Notes under the pieces: model-generated | Seen by the model: only the letters and a program-made list of their open reading frames with translations | Told to the model about the DNA's origin: nothing | The model's database searches: none | In this document: positions 17,844-26,624 of the stretch, piece by piece | Layout: every line of letters begins with the position of its first letter | Position numbering within the stretch: position 1 is the stretch's first letter | Translations under genes and position numbers: made by a program | Assembly (NCBI RefSeq): GCF_010500965.1 | Contig: NZ_QVMI01000015.1 | Coordinates: 137,945-201,944, forward strand | Length of the DNA stretch: 64,000 bases | DNA from: Bacteroides sp. 51 | GTDB lineage: Bacteria; Bacteroidota; Bacteroidia; Bacteroidales; Bacteroidaceae | Direction of reading: 5' to 3'

Positions 17844-19769
17844 CTAAGGGGCTGGATATGGGTTGTAATTGTTAGTGGATGGGTTTGCACCTGTAACTTC
17901 GCCTATACGTCCCTTATAGCTAGCACCAACCTCACCACTATATTGACCCAAGACTAGGTTACCAGTAGTTTTGTCCCAACTCTTCCAAACCTTTAGAGTA
18001 TTTATTGTAACACCGTAATATAAATATATGCCGTTTTCTTTATTCAGGCTTAAACAGTCTGATACGTCTAACGTTTTTATTGTAAAGTCTTGGGTTATTG
18101 AACTTGAGTCATCTTTGAATTCTATCTGATTTAAAGTTGTGTTTCCTTTCAAGTCCAACACTCCAGAGGTACTGACTCTAGGAATTTTAAGAGTTGTAAT
18201 AGCGTTGTTTGATAAGTTCAAATCTTTGAAGCTTCCATCCTTTATTTCGATAGCGCCCGCAAGTCTGTTATTCGATAAGTTAAGGGTGCTTATACCCGAA
18301 ACTGAAGGTACAGACGTCAGTTTATTATTCGATGCGTTCAAAGAAGTTATCGTATTGGTTCCTGAAATCGTCAGTGTTGTAAGCACACCATTCGACAAGT
18401 TTACAGTACCAAGTGTAGAGCCGGAGATAGAAACGGTAGTAAGTTGTGTATTCTTTGATGCATCCAAATCTGCTGTAACACCTGCAATAGACAGCGTTTG
18501 AAGGCGTGTGAAATATTCAATACCTTTGAAATTAAAGCCTACTTTACTAGCAGTAATACTTGTTACGGCTTCTAACTCAGTTTTAGTTATTTTTCCGTCT
18601 ACGATGCCGCCAGTGCCTTTACCATCGGCTTCTGTAATCAAATCAGCACTAAGCAAATGGCTGTAGTCGGCCATTTCCGGTAGGTAAGAAGCCGGAGCAT
18701 CTGACCATTCGCTTACGCCAACTTCAAAGCTAATAGCCTCGCCAACTTCGTCGCCGAACTCTAGGTAGAAGTTATACTGGCGTCCCATTTCGAAAGTAAT
18801 ACCATCGGATGTTCCATACGTAGGGTCTTTTACTGCAAAATATTTTGTTTCGCTTTTATCGGCTGAACCTGCATAGTATATGTCATCAACAAATGCTTTG
18901 TAGTTTACTCTTATGGCGAATTTATCTGTTGCAGGTGCAGTCTTTCCCGTAGTTGACAATTCGGTTTTCTGCGGCAATACCATTACAGCACCAGTTTCTC
19001 CTAATACCGAAGCGTAATCATTAAGCAGATATATAGGCGACTTTCCCATATCTACAGTGTAATTTACGTGGGCTCCGGTGTTTCCCCATGGTTGAAGAGC
19101 AGTTGTATACTTTAAACCTCCTGATTCTTCAATTCTGGTGTTTGTCAAATCAAGCATACCGCTTTCGTACAGATTCACCAATTCTATTTCATCAATCGTG
19201 TATGTTACATTTTTCTGTGTAGTTCTGGCAAAGAACATCACACGCGAAAGCGCATGGTGGAAGTTTAATTTTACAGGAACTTTTCCATCCAATCCACCAT
19301 CCTGCTTTGTAATTCTTGCTACCAAAAAGTCTTCCTGAGCATCTTTGTTACTGATTTGAGGAACTGTATAAGCAATGGAATTATTGCTAGTCGCATCATA
19401 TCCCTTAATACCATAGGTTACATTCTTAGAAGAAGAAGGGCTATAAGCATAAAAGTCTACTGTACGATCTTTTGGCCAGTAACGTTTTGGAGTATAGTCC
19501 CAGTTGCTGTCTTCACCTCGTGTAATACCGAAAGCATCAAATAGATAGCCGTCGGATGTTGGAGTGGCTTCTTTTGTCATCTTGATGCCCGAAACAGTAA
19601 AACTCAAAATACTATTCTCGTCAGTAATAGCCGCTCTTGTGCCTTTATCCGTTAATGTCCGAAACTCAATGGAACCATCCATATTGTTCGTAGTGTCTAG
19701 TACCTCATCGTTGGAACAAGATGCCAACGTGAATGCAAGTGTTGTAACAATTAAAAATAATTTTCTCAT
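17844..19769 (-). CDS. Fimbrillin-leucine-rich-repeat fusion lipoprotein
   Basis: A 641-residue lipoprotein (signal ending LASC, Cys18). Residues about 30-360 are a fimbrillin domain with the same blocks as its downstream neighbour: SPKRYWPKDRTVDFYAYSP-like sequence, AQEDFLVARI, LNFHHALSRVMFFA and FEMGRQYNFYLEF. After a short acidic stretch (EADGKGTGGIVDGKITKTEL), residues about 406-577 (18041-18554) are leucine-rich repeats with recurring LTTLTISG, LNASNNKLTS, LNLSNNRLAG and LNLSNNAITTLKI. The last ~60 residues are a non-repeat cap. LRRs commonly bind proteins or glycans, so this looks like a pilus tip or surface adhesin whose binding head is an LRR domain. The joining of the two domains in one gene is the notable point. 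Confidence 0.85.
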   Translation of the reverse strand: MRKLFLIVTTLAFTLASCSNDEVLDTTNNMDGSIEFRTLTDKGTRAAITDENSILSFTVSGIKMTKEATPTSDGYLFDAFGITRGEDSNWDYTPKRYWPKDRTVDFYAYSPSSSKNVTYGIKGYDATSNNSIAYTVPQISNKDAQEDFLVARITKQDGGLDGKVPVKLNFHHALSRVMFFARTTQKNVTYTIDEIELVNLYESGMLDLTNTRIEESGGLKYTTALQPWGNTGAHVNYTVDMGKSPIYLLNDYASVLGETGAVMVLPQKTELSTTGKTAPATDKFAIRVNYKAFVDDIYYAGSADKSETKYFAVKDPTYGTSDGITFEMGRQYNFYLEFGDEVGEAISFEVGVSEWSDAPASYLPEMADYSHLLSADLITEADGKGTGGIVDGKITKTELEAVTSITASKVGFNFKGIEYFTRLQTLSIAGVTADLDASKNTQLTTVSISGSTLGTVNLSNGVLTTLTISGTNTITSLNASNNKLTSVPSVSGISTLNLSNNRLAGAIEIKDGSFKDLNLSNNAITTLKIPRVSTSGVLDLKGNTTLNQIEFKDDSSSITQDFTIKTLDVSDCLSLNKENGIYLYYGVTINTLKVWKSWDKTTGNLVLGQYSGEVGASYKGRIGEVTGANPSTNNYNPYPAP

Positions 19770-19813
19770 TCTAGTGGTTGTTAATTTAATTAATTAATAA
19801 TTTACGTGCTTGT

Positions 19814-20806
19814 TTATAAATAGATATCCACATTATCCCATTCTCCTACGTCGATTTCAAATCCGCCGTTCGATCCGGAGTCTCCGCCGGGATCGGGTAT
19901 TTCGGGAATCTTTGTGTTTATATCATTTTCAATCAGAATATCGTATCCGTCGCGTGCCAACTTTGCTTCGCGGTCGGCCATCGATTCGGCTATTTGTTCC
20001 GATACATCATCCCAGTAGGCAGTGTAGTACTTGCTGGCTTTGGAAAATATCTCGATGGTAAACCGGTTTTTGTAAGGAAATACCGGATCGAAAGTATAGA
20101 ATTCACCTTCTATATAGCCCGTATTGGTACCGCTGATGGTGCCTACCACCGAATTGTCGAACAAGATGGTAGAACGTTCCGTTGCCAACTTGTCGGTATA
20201 AAAATAGTACGTAGCCGCCATGCCCGATGTAGCTCCCCGCGCGTGACTGATATACTGCGCACCTTCTATACCGTTGATGCGGTAGGTGAACTGACGAAGT
20301 ATATTCTTTGGATAGAAATTGAGCACCAGCGTGGGATCTTCTTTGAAGACGACATCGAAGTCCTCCACCCACGAGTGCACATAGAAGTCGCCTCCCGGAT
20401 CGTTTACCGTGCGTTCGCCTTCTACCGGCGAAGCCAATTCGTTGTAGGTTGCCCGTGAAGCTTCTACCAGATAGGCCTGAAACGACCCAATCGTGGTTTC
20501 GTCGCGGAATTGTATGTTCGAATAATAATCGTAGCAATAGGGGCGGTACGACGCACCTTCGGTCAGGGTGATATACTTCTCTCCACCCACCGGGATGTTG
20601 TCTCTGCCGTAATCGGTCACACCATCCGTTGTCGAGAATATATTCATTCGCATGGCACGTGTTTCTTCTGCCGGGTTTTCCCAGTTAACAACTACTTTGA
20701 TGCGTTTGTCGCCTCCGCCAACACATACGTCATCTTCGCACAGGTCTTTGTTCTTGCAAGACACCGTAATCAACATCAATAGGAGAAGATAGTGTATTTT
20801 TCTCAT
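19814..20806 (-). CDS. DUF5119 domain lipoprotein
   Basis: A 330-residue lipoprotein (signal ending TVSC, Cys17) with the DUF5119 opening: VVVNWENPAEETRAMRMNIF, then YDYYSNIQFRD, FYPKNILRQFTYRINGIEG and a C-terminal FEIDVGEWDNVDIYL. DUF5119 proteins occur next to fimbrillin-like genes across Bacteroidales and are thought to be fimbria-associated, possibly the anchor equivalent for this class (inference). The start codon shares one base with the stop codon of the upstream OmpA/DUF3575 gene (a TAATG junction), showing tight translational coupling. Confidence 0.83.
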   Translation of the reverse strand: MRKIHYLLLLMLITVSCKNKDLCEDDVCVGGGDKRIKVVVNWENPAEETRAMRMNIFSTTDGVTDYGRDNIPVGGEKYITLTEGASYRPYCYDYYSNIQFRDETTIGSFQAYLVEASRATYNELASPVEGERTVNDPGGDFYVHSWVEDFDVVFKEDPTLVLNFYPKNILRQFTYRINGIEGAQYISHARGATSGMAATYYFYTDKLATERSTILFDNSVVGTISGTNTGYIEGEFYTFDPVFPYKNRFTIEIFSKASKYYTAYWDDVSEQIAESMADREAKLARDGYDILIENDINTKIPEIPDPGGDSGSNGGFEIDVGEWDNVDIYL

Positions 20807-22176
20807 TATAGCTCCTCCATCTTTTTAGTTCGGTTAAGTTTACCTATCAACCATACCAATGAAACATTGAGTTTGGTTGGACCCCAATAGTTCCGGTTGT
20901 GTGTGCTCCGTTTGGGGAATGTACAATCCTGGCAGTCGCTTACGTTGTATTTATAGTACTTACCACCCAGATACCCGGCATTAAGCCCAAACTCCAGGTT
21001 GAACCGTTTGGATATGCGCATAGCGTATCCGGCAGTCAGACCACCCGAGTAGCTCCAGTTGCTGAGCTGCCCATAGTCGCTGTTCTTATTGGTAAACAGG
21101 CGGATATCGTAAGTACCTCCATAGGCGTAGGCTCCAACGTACCATCCGTTTAGTGGTCTTCCTTTTCTATAGCCAAGCCACCGGCGCAGTTCGGCCCCTG
21201 CTATCTGTATCCGATGGTAGTAATAGTCGTCGGCATTGGTGTTCCACCACGACCAGTTGCCCTCTATGGCTACCGACCACTTGTACTTGCGTCCGAACGG
21301 GATCTCAACCGCCAGGTTGGGCAGCAATGCAGCATCGTAAAGCAAATTGCTTTTGACTGCCATGATGAATGGCTTCTTCGGTTTTTTCCGCATAACGTCG
21401 GGGCAGATCGTGTCGATACGGACTACTTCTTTTTCGAGATAAACGGTATCGGAACGAAATACAACCACTGTATCAATCCGGATTATTTGTTCTTGTTTTC
21501 TTGAATATATCGTACCGGTAGCGCTTCCCCGCAGATAGGGCAATACGTGTGTCAGCATATATGCGTAGGTCTTTCCGCCATTCAGCGCTTTGATCTTCGT
21601 TTTTTGGTTTTCCCGGTTCAGGTTGCTGCGAAGTATATCGAGCAATTGGTCGCGGGCAGGAACGTTCTTATCTTTTTCGATCTTGCCTATAAGTCCGTCC
21701 CAATCTTCTCCATCGGGTAGTATGACTACCTGATGCTCTTTTATTTGAGGATATTTTTGTATGATGTATTTTCTGAGCGAAAGTGCCCGGTCTACAGACA
21801 AGCGTTGGTTGTTGTAAAAACCGCCCTCGGGCGATGCCCCACCGGTTATGGCAATAAAGTCTTCTTCTTTTAGTGTGATGTTGGCAAATAGTTGATCTAT
21901 CGCATTTAATGTATGGGCGTTGCCCATATAGTTTTTGTCTATCTCTGTTCGGTTTACACGATAGTAAATGCGTGCTGTTCTTGTAATCAAGGTATCCGGG
22001 GCGTGTGCCGGGTTTGCTCTGAACGAGATTTCAATGAAATCACCGCCGGATGCTGTTTTAACAGCGTCCTTGGCAGCCATTCCATGAATAGATCCTCCCC
22101 AGACCAAGATTACTCCACAGAGTAATCTTAATGTTTCAGCTATTGAGAAGTTTGTTTTTCCTTTGTAGTCACTCAT
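20806..22176 (-). CDS. Fused OmpA-like/DUF3575 outer-membrane protein
   Basis: A 456-residue protein leading operon B. A hydrophobic segment (residues 15-33) serves as signal or anchor. Residues about 50-190 carry an OmpA-like motif set (ITGGASPEGGFYNNQRLS, VDRALSLRKYI, GEDWDGLI) closely similar to the separate DUF3868/OmpA protein of operon A. A linker with DTVVVFRSDTVYLEKEVV leads to a DUF3575 beta-barrel from about residue 272 (MAVKSNLLYDAALLPNLAVEI) ending in NYWGPTKLNVSLVWLI, closely similar to the separate 190-residue barrel of operon A. The fusion supports physical partnership of the two operon A proteins. Likely role: outer-membrane and cell-wall base for the operon B fimbria. Confidence 0.82.
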   Translation of the reverse strand: MSDYKGKTNFSIAETLRLLCGVILVWGGSIHGMAAKDAVKTASGGDFIEISFRANPAHAPDTLITRTARIYYRVNRTEIDKNYMGNAHTLNAIDQLFANITLKEEDFIAITGGASPEGGFYNNQRLSVDRALSLRKYIIQKYPQIKEHQVVILPDGEDWDGLIGKIEKDKNVPARDQLLDILRSNLNRENQKTKIKALNGGKTYAYMLTHVLPYLRGSATGTIYSRKQEQIIRIDTVVVFRSDTVYLEKEVVRIDTICPDVMRKKPKKPFIMAVKSNLLYDAALLPNLAVEIPFGRKYKWSVAIEGNWSWWNTNADDYYYHRIQIAGAELRRWLGYRKGRPLNGWYVGAYAYGGTYDIRLFTNKNSDYGQLSNWSYSGGLTAGYAMRISKRFNLEFGLNAGYLGGKYYKYNVSDCQDCTFPKRSTHNRNYWGPTKLNVSLVWLIGKLNRTKKMEEL

Positions 22177-22240
22177 CCGTAATTCTCATCTTCTGTGGCA
22201 CAGAAAAAGAGCAATACATTCATTCAGCCTTTTGCCAATG

Positions 22241-22248
22241 CAAACTTA
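22241..22248 (-). promoter_or_regulatory. Candidate proximal -7 box, fimbrial operon B
   Basis: Minus strand TAAGTTTG fits TAnnTTTG and would give a leader of about 60 bases. No TTG at the usual -33 spacing. Alternative to the distal box at 22566. Confidence 0.35.
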
Positions 22249-22450
22249 GCTTACTCTAAAATTGCTTATAGGAAAAACACGGATAACTAGAGATGGTAGT
22301 GCTGGAAACAACTAATCTTTTTAACCGCATAAGGGCGTAAGATTATAATCTTTTATTTTATAACCGCATAATCCCTCCTTTGTTTTTTGTAAAGACAAGC
22401 TTTATAATTCAATAAAGGATAATTGCCGGAATAATGCAATTCTAACGTTT

Positions 22451-22526
22451 TTACTATCAAGTTGTTTCTTTAATCTACTGCAAAGTAGTTTCTGGTATTC
22501 ACTATAAGTTGTTTCTGTTGACTAAA
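22451..22526 (-). promoter_or_regulatory. Direct-repeat element in the leader of fimbrial operon B
   Basis: Three copies of AAGTTGTTTCT-like sequence begin at 22459, 22483 and 22506 (periods 24 and 23). The outermost copy runs into TTGACTAAA, as in operon A; 22501-22526 matches 16112-16137 at 25 of 26 bases. The element begins about 40 bases inside the candidate -7 box in both operons, so it is either a transcribed leader element or a binding site for a shared regulator. Confidence 0.6.
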
Positions 22527-22565
22527 TGTAATGTGCTCGGTCTTCTTTAACCTATTTGATGGGGA

Positions 22566-22573
22566 CAAATATA
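22566..22573 (-). promoter_or_regulatory. Candidate distal -7 box, fimbrial operon B
   Basis: Minus strand TATATTTG matches TAnnTTTG. Its position relative to the direct-repeat element equals that in operon A within two bases. Confidence 0.4.
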
Positions 22574-22638
22574 GGAATTATAGTTTTATTAGAAGTTAAC
22601 CGAATTGTTAAAACTTGTATCTTAGTTGTATAAACATG

Positions 22639-24972
22639 CTACATGCCTGCCGAAACCAGTTGCTGGCTGGGAAGCATTATGCTATTTCTTCCTTTGTCGA
22701 TAAAATGTTTTTCGTTGTTTATATACACCTCAATCTTATCTCCGGCAAGCAAATGAATGTTCATTTGTTCCTGGGTAACCTCGATAAGCAATAATCTTTC
22801 TTGATATCTGGTTTTAAATGTGTATCGCTTCCAGTTTTGAGGTATGACGGGAGTAAACCGTAAACTGTAGTTTATGATCTGCATTCCGGCAAACCCTTTA
22901 GCCAGTGCCAGCCAGCTTCCGGCCATACTTGTAATATGGAGTCCTTCACTGATTTCGTTGTTGTAATCGTCCAGATCCAGCCGAATGGAGTGGAGAAACA
23001 AGGTGTATGCTTTTTCTATATCCCCGGTTCTTGCGGCAATAGTAGAATGAACAAACGGAGATAATGACGATTCATGCAATGTTTTCGGTTCATAGAACTT
23101 AAAATTGCGGCGCATTGTATTCAGATCAAATGCAAAATAATATAAGTATAGTCCGAGTACCACGTCGCTCTGTTTGATATAACATGAACGCAGAATTCTA
23201 TCCCACGACCAGTGTTGATTTATAGGCCGTTCGGTAACCGGAATTTCATCTACAGATTTTAATTCTTTGTCCATATAGCCATCGTGCTGCACAATAATTC
23301 CCAGCTCGTCATCTTCGGGGAAATACATATTGTCGATGATTTCCTGCCAATGCTTGGTTTCTGTATATTGGAAAGATGTTTTCCGGCGTACATCAGTATA
23401 TTTATCAGGATAATCGTGTGCTATAACCTCTAAATAGTGAATGGTGACTTTAAGACATTGTACACACGAGTAGTTTGTGTACCAATTGTTGTCTACATTG
23501 TTTTCATATTCATTAGGGCCCGTAACACCAAGAATAACATACTTTTTCTTTTTCTGTGAGAAAGATACACGTTGTTCCCAAAAGCGGCAGATAGCAATCA
23601 TTACTTCCAGCCCATAATCTGCCAAATATCGTTTGTCGCCTGTCATAACAGTATATTGCGCAATGACATAGCAGATGATTGCATTTCGATGAATCTCTTC
23701 AAAGGTGATTTCCCATTCATTATGACACTCATCTCCATTGATTGTGACCATAGGATATAGTGCCGCACCATTATTGAATCCTAATTTTCTGGCATTCTCT
23801 ATTGCTTTGGGTAGTTGATTGTATCTGTACAACAGCAGGTTACGGGCTATTTCTTTGGGATGTGTGAATAGAAAATAAGGAATGCAGCAAAGTTCTGTGT
23901 TCCAGTGGGTGTTGCCACCATATTTTTCTCCGGTGAATCCTTTTGCACCGATATTCAGGCGTGGATCATCTCCCCGGTAAGTTTGATGTAGTTGGAATAT
24001 ATTGAACCGTATACCTTGTTGAGCTTCAGGGTCGCCTTCTATGATAACGTCCGATTCGTCCCAGATACCTTTCCATACCTGACGGTGCTCCTCAAGTATG
24101 GTGTCCCAACCTTTTTGCTTTGCTTCTTTGCTCTGGGTTACAGATTCGTCTACTAAAGACTGGCGGTCGTAATACAGAGTGGTAGCTATTGTTGTATATT
24201 TAATCAGAGTAACTCTTTCTCCGCATTTAATATCCGAACCGGCACTAAAACCTACCTGTTTTTCTTTTTCAATGCGAATAGGATTGGTTGTAATTTCCTT
24301 GCTGTTTCTGAAAAGTTGGTATGTCATGGCAAAACACGCCTGCGAATCCTCATGTTTGGTTTGCGTCCAAAGGTAGGCATATTCGTTTTTAGTTTCCAGC
24401 CGTAGAACATTCCACATCTTTTCATTGAAGTTGGAACTCTCGTGTTTTATGTTGGCATCAAGATAAGGGATTAACGAAATTTTTCCTTCATAGTTGACTG
24501 ATGTCACACTGTATTTGATGGCGCATAAATTCGGGTTTGCCATGCTGTTGATATGTTCTACATGGATTCTCAGCGTATTACCTTTAGGGGAGGTTACTTC
24601 AAAGTCGCGGTAAGAAACTCCTTCTCTCATATCCAATCGGCGGCTAAAACTACTTATGTCCCAAATGGCCAGATCAACCTCTTCATCAATCAGGCGAACG
24701 TGTATACCACTCCAATTCGGAGAATTCGGGATGCGGGAAAAGTATTTAGGGTAACCGTTCTTCCACCAGCCTACGCGGGTGCGGTCCAGAAAAGAGATTC
24801 CTGCAAGGTATGATCCTTGCAGGCTATCGCTGCTATATGATTCTTCAAAGTTCCCACGTTGTCCGAACCGGCCATTCCCTAAACTGAAAATACTTTCTGA
24901 TCCTCGTTGGTAATCGGCATGAAATCCTTCTTCTATAATACTCCACTCGTCTGTTTTCAGAATCTTTTTCAT
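22639..24972 (-). CDS. GH65 maltose phosphorylase
   Basis: A cytoplasmic protein of 777 residues, started at the ATG at 24972 rather than at the in-frame TTG three codons earlier. GH65 phosphorylases split alpha-glucobioses with phosphate to beta-glucose 1-phosphate and glucose. The N-terminal beta-sandwich (EEGFHADYQRGSESIFSLGN, GRFGQRGNFEE) and the (alpha/alpha)6 barrel are intact. The catalytic acid is Glu488 in VTGPNEYENNVDNN, matching E487 of Lactobacillus brevis maltose phosphorylase, and the phosphate-binding region is present later (EGLHITSMAGSW). There is no signal peptide. It is downstream of the MFS transporter in a starch locus, so maltose is the likely substrate; trehalose or kojibiose cannot be ruled out. 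No beta-phosphoglucomutase gene is in the window. Confidence 0.9.
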   Translation of the reverse strand: MKKILKTDEWSIIEEGFHADYQRGSESIFSLGNGRFGQRGNFEESYSSDSLQGSYLAGISFLDRTRVGWWKNGYPKYFSRIPNSPNWSGIHVRLIDEEVDLAIWDISSFSRRLDMREGVSYRDFEVTSPKGNTLRIHVEHINSMANPNLCAIKYSVTSVNYEGKISLIPYLDANIKHESSNFNEKMWNVLRLETKNEYAYLWTQTKHEDSQACFAMTYQLFRNSKEITTNPIRIEKEKQVGFSAGSDIKCGERVTLIKYTTIATTLYYDRQSLVDESVTQSKEAKQKGWDTILEEHRQVWKGIWDESDVIIEGDPEAQQGIRFNIFQLHQTYRGDDPRLNIGAKGFTGEKYGGNTHWNTELCCIPYFLFTHPKEIARNLLLYRYNQLPKAIENARKLGFNNGAALYPMVTINGDECHNEWEITFEEIHRNAIICYVIAQYTVMTGDKRYLADYGLEVMIAICRFWEQRVSFSQKKKKYVILGVTGPNEYENNVDNNWYTNYSCVQCLKVTIHYLEVIAHDYPDKYTDVRRKTSFQYTETKHWQEIIDNMYFPEDDELGIIVQHDGYMDKELKSVDEIPVTERPINQHWSWDRILRSCYIKQSDVVLGLYLYYFAFDLNTMRRNFKFYEPKTLHESSLSPFVHSTIAARTGDIEKAYTLFLHSIRLDLDDYNNEISEGLHITSMAGSWLALAKGFAGMQIINYSLRFTPVIPQNWKRYTFKTRYQERLLLIEVTQEQMNIHLLAGDKIEVYINNEKHFIDKGRNSIMLPSQQLVSAGM

Positions 24973-25073
24973 GGTAATCAAGGAAAAAAATGTTGATGAA
25001 CGGCAAGATACAAAAAAAAGTAATTCAACGGGGGCTCTTAACTACTTTTGTTGAAAAGATACTAATGGGATCC

Positions 25074-25153
25074 CTACGAGATACCACTGAGATGGCACCG
25101 ACATCCTAGTGGTATCTCGGTGCCATTCCAGTGGTATCTCGTAGACCTTTTTT
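25074..25153. repeat. Compound palindromic repeat with T tract
   Basis: CTACGAGATACCACT at 25074-25088 pairs with AGTGGTATCTCGTAG at 25130-25144, with an inner pair around TGGCACCGA and TCGGTGCCA. AGTGGTATCTC occurs at 25108 and 25130, 22 bases apart, and in inverted form at 25078. A T tract follows on the plus strand, so as a terminator it faces the wrong way for the minus-strand MFS and GH65 genes; it may act as an RNA stem between them. Confidence 0.7.
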
Positions 25154-25163
25154 TACCCCTGTC

Positions 25164-26501
25164 TTATGCCTCCTGAGGAGAAGAGGTTTCTTTATGAGTA
25201 ACGACTGTTTCTTTTATAAAGTAAACACAAACAGCTCCAATAATCAGAAGAATACCGGCAAGAACAAGCATATTTACTTGCCGTCCGCCAACCATATAGA
25301 GTAATCCGCCACCAACCAGTGCTGCTACAATTTGCGGAATACAGATTGTACCATTAAAAAGACCTAAATAGGCGCCCATACTTCTACCCGAGATAGAATT
25401 AGTCAGGATAGTGAATGGCAATGCCAGCATTGCTGCCCATGCGCAACCAATCAGGAAGTAAGAAATGAATAATAAATATTGATTGGTGAAGAATAGGGTA
25501 GAGATAAAGCCGACTCCTCCCAATATAAGACTAAGTGAATAAGCCATTTTGCGAGATTTAAAGAATGGGAGAACCACAGCCCATAAAACAGAACCAATGG
25601 CTTGTACAGCAAATAATACCCCTACCCAGTTTCCTGCTTCCTGATAGCCAGAACTCTGGGCATCGGTCGTTCCCCAAACGGTGTCGGCAATAGCTCCATT
25701 GGTGTACGTCCACATATACATAAATGCTGCCCAGCAGAAGAACTGTACTAATCCTACCGTCCAGAAAACTTTAGGTGCGTGTTTCAATAAGGAAATGAAG
25801 TCTGTCTTTTCTTTCTTTTCAGTAGATGTAATGCCATGAAACTCTTCGAACTCTCTGGGAGGCATCTCTTTTACTTTAGCTACTGTATATACCACGCATA
25901 GGATAAGTATAATAGCTCCGATATAAAATGAATAGATTACTGAATCGGGAACTGTACCTTTTTCGGCTATATTACTGATACCCATCCAGGTAAAAATGAT
26001 GGGGAACAGGTATCCTACCAAACTTCCGGCATTGCATAAAAAACTTTGGATAGAGTAGGCGAGACCCTTTTGTTTTTCGTTTACCATATCGCCAACCAAC
26101 ATCTTGAATGGTTGCATAGCCATATTAATTGCCGTATCAAGAAACATGAGCGATACAAGACCAAATATCATAGCTGTGCCTACTGTCATCCCGAAACTTC
26201 CGGCGTTGGGCAGTAAACACATTACGATGACTGCTACCACCGAACCTATAAATAAATAAGGTATACGGCGCCCGAACCGTGTCCATGTTTTATCACTGGC
26301 TGAGCCTACAATGGGTTGGATAATAATTCCAGCCAGTGGAGGGAGAATCCAGAAATAACTCAAGTTGTGAGGGTCTGCACCCAAGGTTGCGAATATACGA
26401 CTGATATTGGCGCTTTGTAATGCATAGGCAATTTGTACGCCGAAAAAACCGAAGCTGATATTCCATAGCTTCCAAAAACTTAAATCAGGTTTTACTTTCA
26501 T
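25164..26501 (-). CDS. MFS sugar transporter (SLC45/maltose-type)
   Basis: A 445-residue inner-membrane protein with about twelve membrane segments. The N-terminus (LSFWKLWNISFGFFGVQIAYALQ) and the cytosolic motif SDKTWTRFGRRIPYLFIG are typical of the SLC45/GPH-like maltose and sucrose carriers found in Bacteroidetes maltodextrin loci. It lies between the LacI regulator and the maltose phosphorylase, all on the minus strand. It likely imports maltose or short maltodextrins from the periplasm by proton symport, feeding the cytoplasmic phosphorylase. A longer central loop (PREFEEFHGITSTEKKEKTD) separates the two halves, as usual. Confidence 0.88.
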   Translation of the reverse strand: MKVKPDLSFWKLWNISFGFFGVQIAYALQSANISRIFATLGADPHNLSYFWILPPLAGIIIQPIVGSASDKTWTRFGRRIPYLFIGSVVAVIVMCLLPNAGSFGMTVGTAMIFGLVSLMFLDTAINMAMQPFKMLVGDMVNEKQKGLAYSIQSFLCNAGSLVGYLFPIIFTWMGISNIAEKGTVPDSVIYSFYIGAIILILCVVYTVAKVKEMPPREFEEFHGITSTEKKEKTDFISLLKHAPKVFWTVGLVQFFCWAAFMYMWTYTNGAIADTVWGTTDAQSSGYQEAGNWVGVLFAVQAIGSVLWAVVLPFFKSRKMAYSLSLILGGVGFISTLFFTNQYLLFISYFLIGCAWAAMLALPFTILTNSISGRSMGAYLGLFNGTICIPQIVAALVGGGLLYMVGGRQVNMLVLAGILLIIGAVCVYFIKETVVTHKETSSPQEA

Positions 26502-26508
26502 ATATTTT

Positions 26509-26624
26509 GAGTTATGAGTTTTGAGTTATGAGTGGTGAGTTATGGGTTTGGGGTTGTGGGTTTTGAGGGGAGGATATTATGATTAAGTTCCATACAAGCC
26601 CACTCATTACTCACAACTCAAAAC
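26509..26624. repeat. Degenerate GAGTTATG tandem repeat with inverted counterpart
   Basis: GAGTTATG starts at 26509, 26523 and 26537 (14-bp period), then decays into G/T-rich sequence; an inverted relative (ACTCATTACTCACAACTC) ends just before the stop of the LacI gene. The transcript could fold into an imperfect stem between lacI and the MFS gene. Confidence 0.6.

Larger units (their letters stand above)
22177..22638. other. Intergenic leader and promoter region of fimbrial operon B
   Basis: No gene seen. Contents from the gene outwards: a candidate -7 box (22241-22248), a direct repeat TAACCGCATAA (22322 and 22361) flanking a perfect palindrome AAGATTATAATCTT (22339-22352), the three-copy direct-repeat element shared with operon A (22451-22526), and a second candidate -7 box (22566-22573). 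The convergent side is the 3' end of the GH65 gene, with no clear hairpin terminator. Confidence 0.55.

Noticed and set aside
25074-25153. Terminator of the MFS transporter gene
   Set aside because: The T tract is on the plus strand, the wrong side for a minus-strand transcript; kept as a repeat instead.
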